Positions 23,646-34,947 of a stretch of 64,000 bases of DNA are shown piece by piece. Origin of the DNA: Auanema rhodensis. Its lineage: Eukaryota > Nematoda > Chromadorea > Rhabditida > Rhabditidae. A program made the translations under genes and the position numbers. The notes beneath the pieces are model-generated. The model saw only the letters and a list, made by a program, of their open reading frames with translations, searched no databases and had not been told where the DNA came from. Within the stretch, counting starts at the first letter, position 1. Every line of letters begins with the position of its first letter. The stretch is taken from NCBI GenBank assembly GCA_964057225.1, contig OZ059894.1, positions 7,264,131 through 7,328,130 of the forward strand, given 5' to 3'.

Positions 23646-26600
23646 AATTTATTATTGTTTATATACTTTAAAACACATAAGTTTATGCTTAAACATTGAA
23701 CAACACAGCTTTTGATATTAGTTATTGTTTTTAATTCAAACAATAGATATGTACGTGCTTGCGTATCAGTTGTGCGGGAAATAAAAGAAAAACGAATTCA
23801 CAATGAAACGGTATTAATCTTAGATAAATGGCTGGTAAATAAGCTATCATGTTCTGTGTAATGGAATTGCCTCGTGTAGCGGAACTAATTTATTAAATAT
23901 TAGAAAGCTTGCATGAAAACAAATATAAATATATTATTAGCCACATAATTAGCAAATAATGAATTGTTTCTGGTCACTTACTCTTAGAAAATTCATTTTT
24001 AATATGATTGGCAATGGAACGGTTGTGTTTTATCAAATCATTTTATCAAATTTATTGTGAAATTTTTTATAATTCTTTATAGCATATAACTGTTTGCTAG
24101 AATTTGAATTTTTTTATTTAATTTTATGTTTTTAAAATAAAGAACCGTTTTTTGTGGTATTTTTAATTGTTTTTCAGAAACATTGGAAAAGCTTAAAGAA
24201 TAATAACGAATTGTTACATGTCTGGTTTCATTTGGAAGGTTCGTTTGTTTGATAATATCAGTAAATTCAAAAAAATCTACACTTTGGTTTTAAAAAAAAT
24301 ACTAATCTACTAATCTTTGAATGATTCATGGAAATCGAATGAGTAGAAAGCCATATGCACTACCAGTTACTGGGCTAACTAGATGAAACAAACAAAGATA
24401 AAGATAAAACATTTAATTTTAATATTTTTGTGAACTTTTCATAATGTTTCAAGAAACTGTATAAACAACCCATTAGTACTCAAAACAAAAATTAAAGTAG
24501 AAACATAATCATCCTTTCAAATTTTAAAGTTGTGTATACAGTATAAAAATTCGAAATAGAAAAGATTTTGGAAGCTGTTGGCACAAGAAGAACAAACAAA
24601 ATTCTTCTCCTACTGACTGAATGCCTATTTTTTCTTTCATTTTGATTTGTTTTAGTTCTTTTAGTTACTGACTGCTTTTCTGAAAAGTAAGCATCAGGTA
24701 AAACAAGCAAAATCGGATTATAATGTTCAAGAATTACAACTTTTCCTGAAATTTACTTTTAGTTTACCAACCAGCTCTGCAACTTCTATCGTTCAGTTAC
24801 TGTTACTACTGTCCCATCTAAAACGTTCGTAATAATTATACAAGTACCAATTATAAAATTTATAAGAATTCATTCAATTATAAGAATTCTTACTTAATTT
24901 ATAAGAATTCTTACTTTTTCTTTAATTATTGTTTTTTTTTGTATTTCGTTGTACGCTCATATCAAAGATTCTCAGTTTATTCGATTATTATATACACATG
25001 ATCTGTACATACATACATTGACAAAAATTCTAATGAAGCTCAGGTTTGCATAAATTAGCATTGATTCATATATCTTGTATGTTTCATCTCAACAGTTAAC
25101 CAGAAGAAAAATTATTCAGTTTCCGATAAGACTTATGCTCTTTTTTCAAATATATTATTATGAACTTTCTTAAGAAATCGTCTAATCCTGCGATCTTGTC
25201 AGAACTCAAACGATGAAATAGTGTGAGAACATTTCTATCAAATGTTTATAAGAAAATGATTTCTATTATGTGATTTACAATAATTGCTCAGTGAAGAACT
25301 ATGTTTGTCAGATTTACAAACTTGCTAACTAAGCAAATTCAATAAATATCTAACCTTGGATTCAAAGCTTTTTGCGGAAAAACTTTTCCATGTGGTGATT
25401 AGGCTCTTGCAAGGACAATCAAGACCTCAAGTACTGTTTGCGTCATCTAGAATGTTTTTACAAAATTGTCGTGACTAAGACAATCGATTTCTTTATTTTA
25501 TTCAATAATGCTTTAAAACATTTCTTATATTCTGTGAATAAGTTTTATAAAATGTGTAATGTATACTTAAGATGTAAACAATTTAATACGATTGTTCCTC
25601 AATTCTGTTTATTTATGGTATCTTTTTCATAATCGTTTCCTCACCACATGAACAGTTTAATGTCAAGCAGCTGTGTAGGTGGATCATTTCTAGTTAGGTG
25701 CTCCCAATAGTTCTCGTTTCTATCCTATCTTTTTCTGAATTCCGTTATTGACATGAACTGTCAAATCGTTTTTCTGAATCGACAAATGAAAATTATCATT
25801 GAAAGTAGTTGCCTTTAGATTTTCATTCTTCCTGCGTCTAGCTCAATAACGTCGAAGATTGTTGAAATACTCTAGTTCTTCCTTAACCAGCCCTTAGTTG
25901 CCTATTCATCTGTATACATAGTATATTGTTATTGAGTGCGAATGTTTCCATATTTGATTTTCATAATTCAACCGTCAACTGTCAAACGAGTCTATCATTC
26001 TTCGTAGACAGTTGATTGAAGTGAAGTTGAAACAAATCTGTTCGCACACGCAGCAGCAACTTTAACTGATCGGAAGCCTGACTGATAGCTTTACGGATGA
26101 TGAAACGGTTTTGATCGTTGACTTCTGCTGCATCTCCCACCATTCCAACAGTTTCGATATAAACATAATGGTGTTACATCCAATAGAAATAGGATATTTT
26201 TAGCGTGATAAGACAGACACATCTATAAGTTCCTTTAACAAAAATATGTCTTCCCTTTTCTCTTTCTTATATTTTTTCTTCTTACTTCTTGAAACTTTCA
26301 TTTTCCAGTTTTCCTTTTGTGCTATATTACTTTTCTTCGTATAAAACCACCTTCTTATCCTCATTTCTTCTTTTGCTTCATCTTCTCTCTTTCTTGTTAG
26401 CCTATTACATCTCATCTTTTTTCTTTGTAATCTATCTCCTCATCATCAGTCTTTACATATCAGCCTCAACTTCTCTTCTTCCTTCTTATGTTCTCTGCCA
26501 CTCGGTCGATTTCAAATTTCTCTATCATATGAATGAATGACCAGATATTTCAGAAAGTATTTTTCAATCACTAGTAAAATCAAATGTCGAATGTCGAATG

Positions 26601-29600
26601 TTGTTTATATATATATATACAGATTAGACTATAAAATTCTTGTACTTTGACTGCTTTCTGGTACATTTTCCCTCAACTCGACTACATTATATTATATTTA
26701 TTCTGTTCAAGTTTAATCTTTTAAATTCTGATTAAAGATTTGAAAATATAAAGTCATGTTCATTTTGCATTTAAGTTTGTATTTCACTTTTGAATATGAA
26801 CCATCTGCATTTTAAATGACATTTGAGATGTCAACTGCCTGTCTTTATTGAATTACGGCTAATTCTCTTCTGCCTAGTCTTGATCCAATAGCCCCCCCCC
26901 CTTGTCGAACCTGTATTTATTCGAATTTTTTCTCTGACCGTCTTATCATTTATTTTATCTCCAAATTTTATTCTTTTCTGTTTCTGGACGTAAATTAATA
27001 AAAATATATTTTTTCAATCAGTTCTCCAATCCAGAAGCAACAGATGATGAGGAGATTCCTAATTTTTCAATGAGAATGAAGACATACAGATCTGAGTAGA
27101 AGCTAGTCTGATGATGTGTAACCAATCGATCCAATCTGCCGTGAGCTTTTCAAGTATCTCCATCCACCCCAGTCTTCCTTCTTGTTCATGGCTTTTGGTT
27201 CTCTACTTCCGCTACTTTTTGCACTTCACCTACGCCAATCTTCTCAGTTTTTTTTTTAAATCGAAGTGGAAGTTTTCATCATATTAATGACAGTCTCAAT
27301 CTGTATTTTTCCACTCCAGATCTTGCTCAACTATATTCCAGTATTGACATATAGATTTCATCAACGAAATATTGTTGAAATTTTCTTTGATTTTCTCATT
27401 CATTCCAAAGAACTAGAACAATCCTCAGTTTTCCGGCATTCAGTCTAATGAAAGCTTCATCATATTCTTCCCGACAATTTCACTAACTGATAGTCTTAAT
27501 AGATGCATGAAACCCTGCTGTGAGGAGACAACGTCACCTCTTCTTAGTTTGGCCTATTGCCTTAGAAGGAATGAAGACCTTCAAATTATCTTGTCTTCTC
27601 TTAACTTGCCCCTGGCAATTATGACACTTCCATAAAGCGCAGATGTATGTATGTAGATGAACACGCCGAATCAGTGAGAATTATGGTGAAGACGACCAAA
27701 CAAGTTTCATCTTTCACATTCATCGTTTCTTCTGCCCACTGCTACCGTCAGCCCTATACCTCCTCCATATGCAAAATCAATCCGTTGACCCTTATATAGA
27801 AAACGGTAATTATATCCTTTCGTTTTTTTTCAACTTCGATTTATCGCAAACGTCATTATTATTTTCAACTTGTTTATTGCTCTTCGAACTATCCATATCA
27901 ACTAGTTCTTTCTGTTATTGAAGCTTTCTCAACTAGCATGACTTTTGTTCTACTTACTACGGAGCTAAGCTCAAACATTGGCAAAACATTGAGAAAAACT
28001 TTTCGTTTTCTTTATCAATTTTTTTTCTTTGTTTTTTTATCTTTTTTTTTCTAATTTATGTAATGTTATCATAAATATAGCAAAATACCAATCACGCTTT
28101 ATCAACATAAAATCTAGTTTCCTAGATATTTCATGATGAATAGTCATCATGAAGCTTTCACATAACTTTTCCTATTGTATTTCATCATAATGTATGAGAA
28201 CTGTACCGAAAATCTTGAAACATTATGAATTTTCCTACTTCGTTCTGATTTTCTATCTTAAACTTTTTTTTCTGCTCGCATCGAAGTTCTATTTGCTTTG
28301 TCTCTCTACCAGCTGAGCGAAGGAGTACCGTCGGGAATGTTCGCTTATTGGAGCGCAAATAATCCAAATTTGTATTCTTCACTAAACTTCTGATATCACG
28401 ATGGGTGTTTAGTAATCTTTTATTTTCCAAGATTAAGTCTTGTGACGAAATGTTGAACTTTCTACCACTTGACAGCTTATACTACTCAAAAAACTTAAAC
28501 CATATTTCTCGTTGAAACGAACTTTTTTTCACTACAGTTTCTTCTTGTCGAATGAATCTTAGGTATTAGGATCACATTAAGAGTTTTCAAAGTTTGGTAA
28601 ACATAAATGTAAAACTGATATTCAACTCTTGAAGACATTTTCCCAGCTCAGAATAGTTTTTTTGTTTTGCAATGATATATCGTATGGTCAAGAATATTCA
28701 CACAAGTTTCAATCACAACCAGAAGCGTGTTGTGAAACAATGTGATTGAGGGCAATTGATCGAAAAATCAACGAACGTTGAGAATATTATTTTCATTCCT
28801 TCGTGAATTCAAATAAAATATTCGGGTAATAACTTGTTAGAATGTTCAATAATCCAACATATGTGTTCTAAAAGAAGAAGGGATGAGTAAGATAAACGAT
28901 TGAATGATCTTCTTAATTTCATTGCTGACTCAATAAAAATATTTTTACTTGCTTGGATTTACGCTTTTCAGTGTCTTTGTTTGTAATTCATTGATGGCTG
29001 ATATAATTCTATCAATTGTACTGAACACATCATCATCACATGCACGTTTCAGAGCAAAGTGTGAAGATTAACAGATTGACATATTGATTTCCGAGCAAGA
29101 CAATCGCTACAAATCCGAATGTGATGTGGATAGGCTAAAGCGTAAGAGCAATAGAGCCAGGAACAGTCGTCGAGAAGAAGATGGACAACAGCTGTCTCCG
29201 CATTAGAGCCCTATCGTTCTCTTTTTCTCTGTCAGATTTCCTTTTCTCCTCGTTAGTCTGTAACTTTATTTTTCTCTGTTTCTCACTCTCTTAGATTGCC
29301 TCCCTTAGCCCAGCGTTCATCTCCCAAACAATAGCAGTAACCATCACCTATGTGATTCTGAATCTTAATAACATTTTCATTGGGTGTTCGTGCTTCAACC
29401 ACCTATGTTTTTGTGCTTTACCACATGTTACATTTCTGTTTTAACTATTGTACTTGCTAATTTCAGCAGTAGCATATATTTCGTCATATAATTGAAAACT
29501 AGATTGAAACCCCTGTCGTTATGAACTTGGAATTATTCGACTGAAACTTAGTCATCATCTTCGCATTACTTGTTTATAGGGAATTCAGTCAAAAATTATT

Positions 29601-29962
29601 TTTCTCATCTTCTTTTAAAAGACTACAAACTTTAATCTTGGCCAATGGTTGCGTTTATCACAACACGTAGAGTAGTCAGAAGCAACTGTTGTTTCGTATG
29701 TTCTTGTGTTTGCTCTTTTTTGATTTTTCTTCCTGTTATACGGCATTTAAGTTTTATTGCCAAATTACCTTTATTTTTCTGTTGCAAAATGTGTGCCAAT
29801 ATTATATTTCGTGCTCAATTCTCAATATCTAGAGAAGATTACGCTTTGTGGCACCTGTTCAGATTTCTTGCCTATTATTCTTCCACTTGAGCGTGAAAAT
29901 GCCCATCTTTCATACATTTTACTTATTCTAGTTATGAAAGTTGAAAATTTTTTTTTCAGAGA
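23646..29962. other. 6.3-kb intergenic region between divergent rad-50 and unc-94
   Basis: Must contain both promoters; unc-94 may also have 5' exons here because its first mapped exon begins at an acceptor. Mostly AT-rich. Three short exon-like islands stand out (25982-26174 minus, 27022-27099 plus, 29088-29205 plus; see findings), none of which I can assign. Also seen: a run of ten C at about 26891, an AT repeat near 26600, and a 21-nt-spaced repeat at 24860-24916. No RNA gene or transposase recognised. Confidence 0.45.
24860..24916. repeat. Three copies of TTATAAGAATTC, two extended to 18 nt
   Basis: Copies begin at 24860, 24878 and 24899. The last two share TTATAAGAATTCTTACTT and are spaced 21 nt apart. 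The core TAAGAATTCTTA is palindromic. Confidence 0.7.
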
Positions 29963-32900
29963 ATGGCCCACGAATTAATGACAGATGACGAGTTCTGTGA
30001 AGCCATTGAACAACTCGGAGAAGCTGGTGATCATGACCTCGGAGAACTTATCAGTATGTTATCAGCATAATTCTTTTTTAGTCTTTTCTGCTTAATATTT
30101 TTAGAGGCAATGAATGAAAGCCGTATCATCTCTTGGGAAGAAGCTGAACGTATTCTACAGGATACTTGTGATGGACCAGTAAAGAGTAGTTTACCTGAGC
30201 AGACTCGTCCATCAGAACCTGAAAATGATACAGGTTGTTACTTTTAAAAATGGAAAATAGTAAAGTATCTGTCTAGATGTTGAACAATGTATTCGTCGTT
30301 TGAATGATAATGATCCTACTTTGAAGGAAGTTAATCTAAATAACATGAAGGTATTGAAATGACTACATGATTATTTTTTTTTATAAATTTCAGAGAACGC
30401 CTGTACCACAGATTCGTAGATTACTTGAAGCTTTAGCTTACAATGAATTTTGCGAAAGAATCAGTTTAGCTAATATGGGGCTGTACGATAACGATATTGC
30501 TGTATGTTTTTGTACTTCTCATAATATATTTTGAAGAAAGTGTTTGTATTTCAACCTTTTTTCAGGTTCTTCCATCTGTTCTTGAAATTAACCAAAGTTT
30601 GAAGAAATTGAACTTGGAAACCAATTATTTATCTGGAGATTTCTTCTCAAGATTATTCAAGGCAGCCTGTATTAATATGAGTGTCGAAGAAATAAAAGCA
30701 GTTAATCAGGTAATAAAATACTTTTTAATTGAATATTAACAAATTTATTTTAAGGGAGTATCTTTTGCAACTACTGCCGAAAAAGAAATTATTGATGCTA
30801 TTGTATCAAACAAAGGATTAACAAAGGTAAACAATCATATAATAAATCCTAATACTGTAGTTTTAACATTTCAAGGTATCTGTTAATCTTCGATTACCTG
30901 AAGGAAGACACAAAATTGAAAAAGCTACTCTACGTAACGGAGAGATTAGTAAGTTATAATTTTCTGGCAACCGCTCGTCGTGTTTTATTCATTTAAAATA
31001 AAACATAAAAATTAGGAAATGCCATGTATTAATCTGCATATTATTTGTACAATATTTCAGAACGTGTCCTACGAAGAGAAGCAGCTTTGAAGGCTAAACA
31101 AGAAGCTGAGGAACTTGCTAAGAACCCTGTGGTGAGTAGTTCAAGCTCAGAGTCAAGCCCAACTAGTAGCTCTGAATATACGCCTTCTTCTGATAATAGA
31201 CGAAAGAGTACATTAAAATACACGTTCATTTGAGCGAACCCATACGAGTGTTGTTTTATTTTTGACATCTAATTACACTTTCCCAAACCATCAGAATAAC
31301 TTAACATAATTCAATTATAATGTTTTGTTACGAAACATTCTCTTAGTTAACCGAATATCACATACTAGTTACCGTGAGTATAGAATAACTAGCACAACCT
31401 TCAGACATCCAAAATCACCAAAATTATTCTAAAAATATCTCATCAAAGTCACGATACTAATTATTTTCTATGCTCTCATCTTTTCAGCCCAAGCTAGCTC
31501 CAGAACTTCCCAAAAAAGTTGCTGAACCACCTAAGGTAGGTTGCATGCGTATGAATTGCACTCGTTTGTCACGTGATCCATCACGCTGAATTTCAGCATG
31601 AATTGAGTTGTGCATGAAACTTGAGTTGTCGTCATTCTGTGATTACGTGTTCGGTGTAACCGTGTGTTTAACGTTTTTCAATTTCGGTTTGGATGTTATA
31701 CATCTCCTGCTTTCCCTTCTTCCGGTTATTTTCAGTTTATATTCAGTTTAGCCCATTTATGTTCATGTGTGTACGTCTTATTTGCAATTATATGTTTTGT
31801 ATTTTGTCTTTTTCTTCATAGTTTTTCCAGCTTTATATTATGTTGGAAAAATTAGAAAAAAAAATAAAGTGTATGTGTTGTGTAAATGTATGTCTGTCAC
31901 TTGGGTGCATGCCAACGGGAATTTGTTTTATTGTTTTTTTTTCCACTTGATTGCGTGGTTTCTTAATTGTTCTATAGTTTCTCTGAAAATTTTGTTCGAC
32001 TCACCGGGAAGTGTGTACAACTACTCTTACCCCTGCTCAAGCACATCATTGCTTTGTATATAATCAGCGATATAAATCAGGCACAATTTTCATCCTGTGT
32101 AGTGTTGTATTGGAATGACAACTTTCGTTTTCTCCGTCAATTATTTGGAAGCCTCAGGTTAAGCTGCTGATCGTTGATTGTCGCTTTTCCCTTTGTTGCT
32201 TCGAGTGTCAATTCGCAAAATGTTTTTTCTGCTAAGAGTTGATAATTAGACAGTTTCGTGTGATGTAATCTAGGTTTCGTTGTGAAAAATAGAATGCCAA
32301 GGTTTATATTTGGTAATCTGAATAGTGTTAATACGTAGTCGTAGCTTTGTTATACAAATATTTGAAATTTATGCAACTTCTGCGTTTTAAGACTGCTCCG
32401 CCTGCAAAACCGCGTGGTAGCCATTTGACCAATCCAACTATTGCATCAACTGCTAAGGAAAAGAAATCGGAAAGCGAACGACGGCCTAGTACAACTAAAG
32501 TTCAAGCTGCTCCTCTAGTTCGACGACAATCTAATGCTGATCAAAGCTCAACACCAGTTATAGCTATGGTCAAAGCAGTAGATAAAACTCCTCCCTTACA
32601 GAAGGGTCCTCCAGCAAAACTGAAAAAAGAACACAGCTCAACTGATAGTGTATCATCAACGGGTAAAAAGGTTGCTAAGCCAATGGAAGAGAAAAAGTCT
32701 AGTACACCATCTGTGGGTGCTGCTCCAACATCTAAGCCAGCAACAACGAAGTCAACAACTAAAGATTCTGTCACCAAACCACCTACGTCAACTGTAAAAA
32801 AATCCACAAAACCAAAACTTTCTGATACGAAGGAAACTCCCGGGAAAGCTACTCCAGAATCGGAAATGTCAGCAGACTCTGGTACCGCTACACCGGTTAA

Positions 32901-33643
32901 GAAATCATCAACAACACAACCTTCGACAATTATTAAAGATACATTGAAAAAGCTAGCAGAAACAAATGATGTTAAACCTAAGGCGATTGATGCCACAAAA
33001 TCAGATGAAGAAATTGTGAAGAAGAAGAAGATTGTAAAACGAGTAGTGAAAAAGAAGAAGCCAGTCGATGGCGCCGGAACAGATCCAGCTCCAACTTTAG
33101 AATCAAAAAAATGAATATATTTATATTTATTTTATAGTCTACCAGCCCTAAACACAGAACTTGATCTGAACTAACACACGAAGCAATTCCAGTAATTTCT
33201 TCAGTTTAACATAGCTCGAGCTTTATCTTCAACACATTTGTTAGCACCAATTGCACAGTTTCCCATAATTTCCTATTTTTTCCGTTGTCGTTGTCTACTT
33301 TTCAAGCATCCACAGCTTTTTGCCATCTATGTTCTTTCAATCTATCTACTTTCTCTACTTTTTTCCATTTCTGGGTGTATGCTATTGTACATTCAATGAA
33401 AACCTATATCATCTTCCACGATGTTTCATATTTCTCTTCAAACTGCTTGTGATATGCTGCGTGTATACATACATATATTTTATGGTTTTGTAATCACAAC
33501 ACACCCTTGCACATCATCACCAAACCCATATATCATGTTCCATACAATAAAACTTTATTTTTGTTTAGGATCCAGTGGATAAGCCTATGGCCGTCTACAA
33601 GTTGAACCGTCATTATTCCAAGGACGCTACAGCAACTTCATAA
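29963..33643 (+). CDS. unc-94: Tropomodulin (thin-filament pointed-end capping protein)
   Basis: Caps actin pointed ends in muscle and other cells. Exons 29960-30053 (ATG 29963), 30105-30233, 30277-30350, 30394-30501, 30566-30709, 30755-30826, 30876-30948, 31061-31131, 31488-31535, then alternative ends. The N-terminal part is the tropomyosin/actin-binding region; VEQCIRRLNDNDPTLKEVNL begins the leucine-rich-repeat domain, continuing through LKKLNLETNYLSG and VSVNLRLPEGRHKIEKATLRNG, as in the tropomodulin fold. Three phase-0 C-termini are possible: read-through of the donor at 31132 to a Ser-rich tail (stop 31233, 287 aa); a 241-codon Lys/Ser/Thr/Pro-rich exon 32392-33114 (510 aa); or a short exon 33569-33643 (294 aa). 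The upstream acceptor CAG at 29957-29959 means the first exon is either trans-spliced or preceded by further exons. Confidence 0.9.
33547..33552 (+). terminator. unc-94: Poly(A) signal AATAAA between alternative unc-94 ends
   Basis: AATAAA lies after the long alternative exon (stop 33112-33114) and 17 nt before the short last exon, so it could end the long isoform. Further AATAAA motifs occur near 34155-34175 for the short one. Confidence 0.45.
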
Positions 33644-34662
33644 GCTTTCTAGCTGTTGTGTCCTAACTTTCCTCAAATCATTTACCACAATCTGCTCAAA
33701 ATCGCAGGTTTTCATCGGAATTCTTATTAATATATTATTATTTTATAAAAAACGTTTTTCAATTGCTCGTTCCATAAAATTCAATTCCTTTTATTCAATT
33801 AACTGTTTTTTTTCTATCTCATGGTTTTGCTTTTTCAAGATACAGCAGTGTTCCAAAACTCAGTATGAAAACCTCCAGAACAAGGCTCTCGATTTGATAC
33901 GAACCTTCATCTGAACATGAGCATATAATATATCATATCTTAATATAATTTTATTATTTTTTCACTCATGAACAAAACAAAATTTATGTTTTCTCATTTT
34001 TTTTTCATTTTCCTTATTCGTTTGTATATGTATATTGAAATAGCCTAGTCATACGTTTTAACTGTGTGTTTAGCAGACAAAAAAGTTTATTTTATGCATA
34101 AATGATCAATATTCACCCGTGTATCACACATAATTGTAGCAATAGAATTGCAAATAAACAATAAAAAAATAAACAAAAACAGGATGTATTAAGATCACCG
34201 GCCATCAATTAATTTTCAATTGGCTAAAGATTACATCACAGAAATGCCAATATGACTTTGTCGTCAGGACTGAAAAATGATATTTACATATTTATTAAAA
34301 TAAAATAAAAAATATAATATAAAAAAACCTATTTTTGTATTTTTTGAAATTAAAAACCAATTATGAAATTATTTTAAGATTATTTGAATATGACTAATTC
34401 ATAAACACTAATGAGACTTAAACATAAATATTCCCAAAAATCTAAATGCAACCGTTCGAATAGTTTTCACCATAAAAATAAAATAACGATTCTATTTTTT
34501 CTAGAAATGAGTTTAGCTCATATTCTGGATAATATTTTTGAAATCATTTTATACGTTTAAAACCCTATTAACTTTAAGTATTTATTATGATTATATACAT
34601 ATGTGCAGCTCAAACTTTTTTTGCGATTTGCCGCTTCCTCAAAAACATTTGTTAACTGAATA
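33644..34662. other. Convergent 3' region, no gene seen
   Basis: Very AT-rich 3' flanks of unc-94 (plus) and the small membrane protein gene (minus). Several AATAAA on the plus strand near 34150-34180. No coding pattern. Confidence 0.6.
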
Positions 34663-34947
34663 TTATTGAACTGAACCGTAAAAAATTGAATTTGGTACTA
34701 CGTCGTTTGAGATTTTGAAAGCATTTTGAGAATTGCCGCTGATTTGCGTTAAGGGATCAAACATTTCGGAAAAAATTAAAAATATTTCGAAGAAATACCT
34801 TACAGCTGCTGCAACAACATCACTACGATATAATCCAGCAGACGAATCCATATCTCGGAATATTCGTTGGCACATCAAAGCACAATAAACAACAACCCAA
34901 ATAAGAACAGCTAAAGCCATTACTGGCATAAAATCGTCCAGCCACAT
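34663..34947 (-). CDS. Small single-pass membrane protein, unrecognised
   Basis: ATG 34947 to stop 34663. Unspliced the frame is 94 aa. A good 60-nt intron (AG|GTATTT at 34796 to AAATCAG|CG at about 34737) would give 74 aa in the same frame. Both contain a strong hydrophobic segment at residues about 7-27 (MALAVLIWVVVYCALM), followed by RIFRDMDSS and a short polar tail. It resembles the many small integral membrane proteins but I do not recognise a family. A plausible acceptor TTTTCAG on the minus strand near 35141 lies 190 nt upstream and may be a trans-splice site. About 3.5 kb of non-coding DNA lies upstream. Confidence 0.55.
   Translation of the reverse strand: MWLDDFMPVMALAVLIWVVVYCALMCQRIFRDMDSSAGLYRSDVVAAAVRYFFEIFLIFSEMFDPLTQISGNSQNAFKISNDVVPNSIFYGSVQ

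Noticed and set aside
29140-29190. bZIP basic region in the exon-like segment before unc-94
   Set aside because: The Asn to Ser-Arg spacing is one residue short of the bZIP pattern and no leucine zipper follows before the stop.
32541-32996. 151-codon minus-strand ORF opposite the long unc-94 tail exon
   Set aside because: Mirror of the low-complexity Lys/Thr/Ser/Pro coding on the plus strand; hydrophobic-biased by codon complement only.
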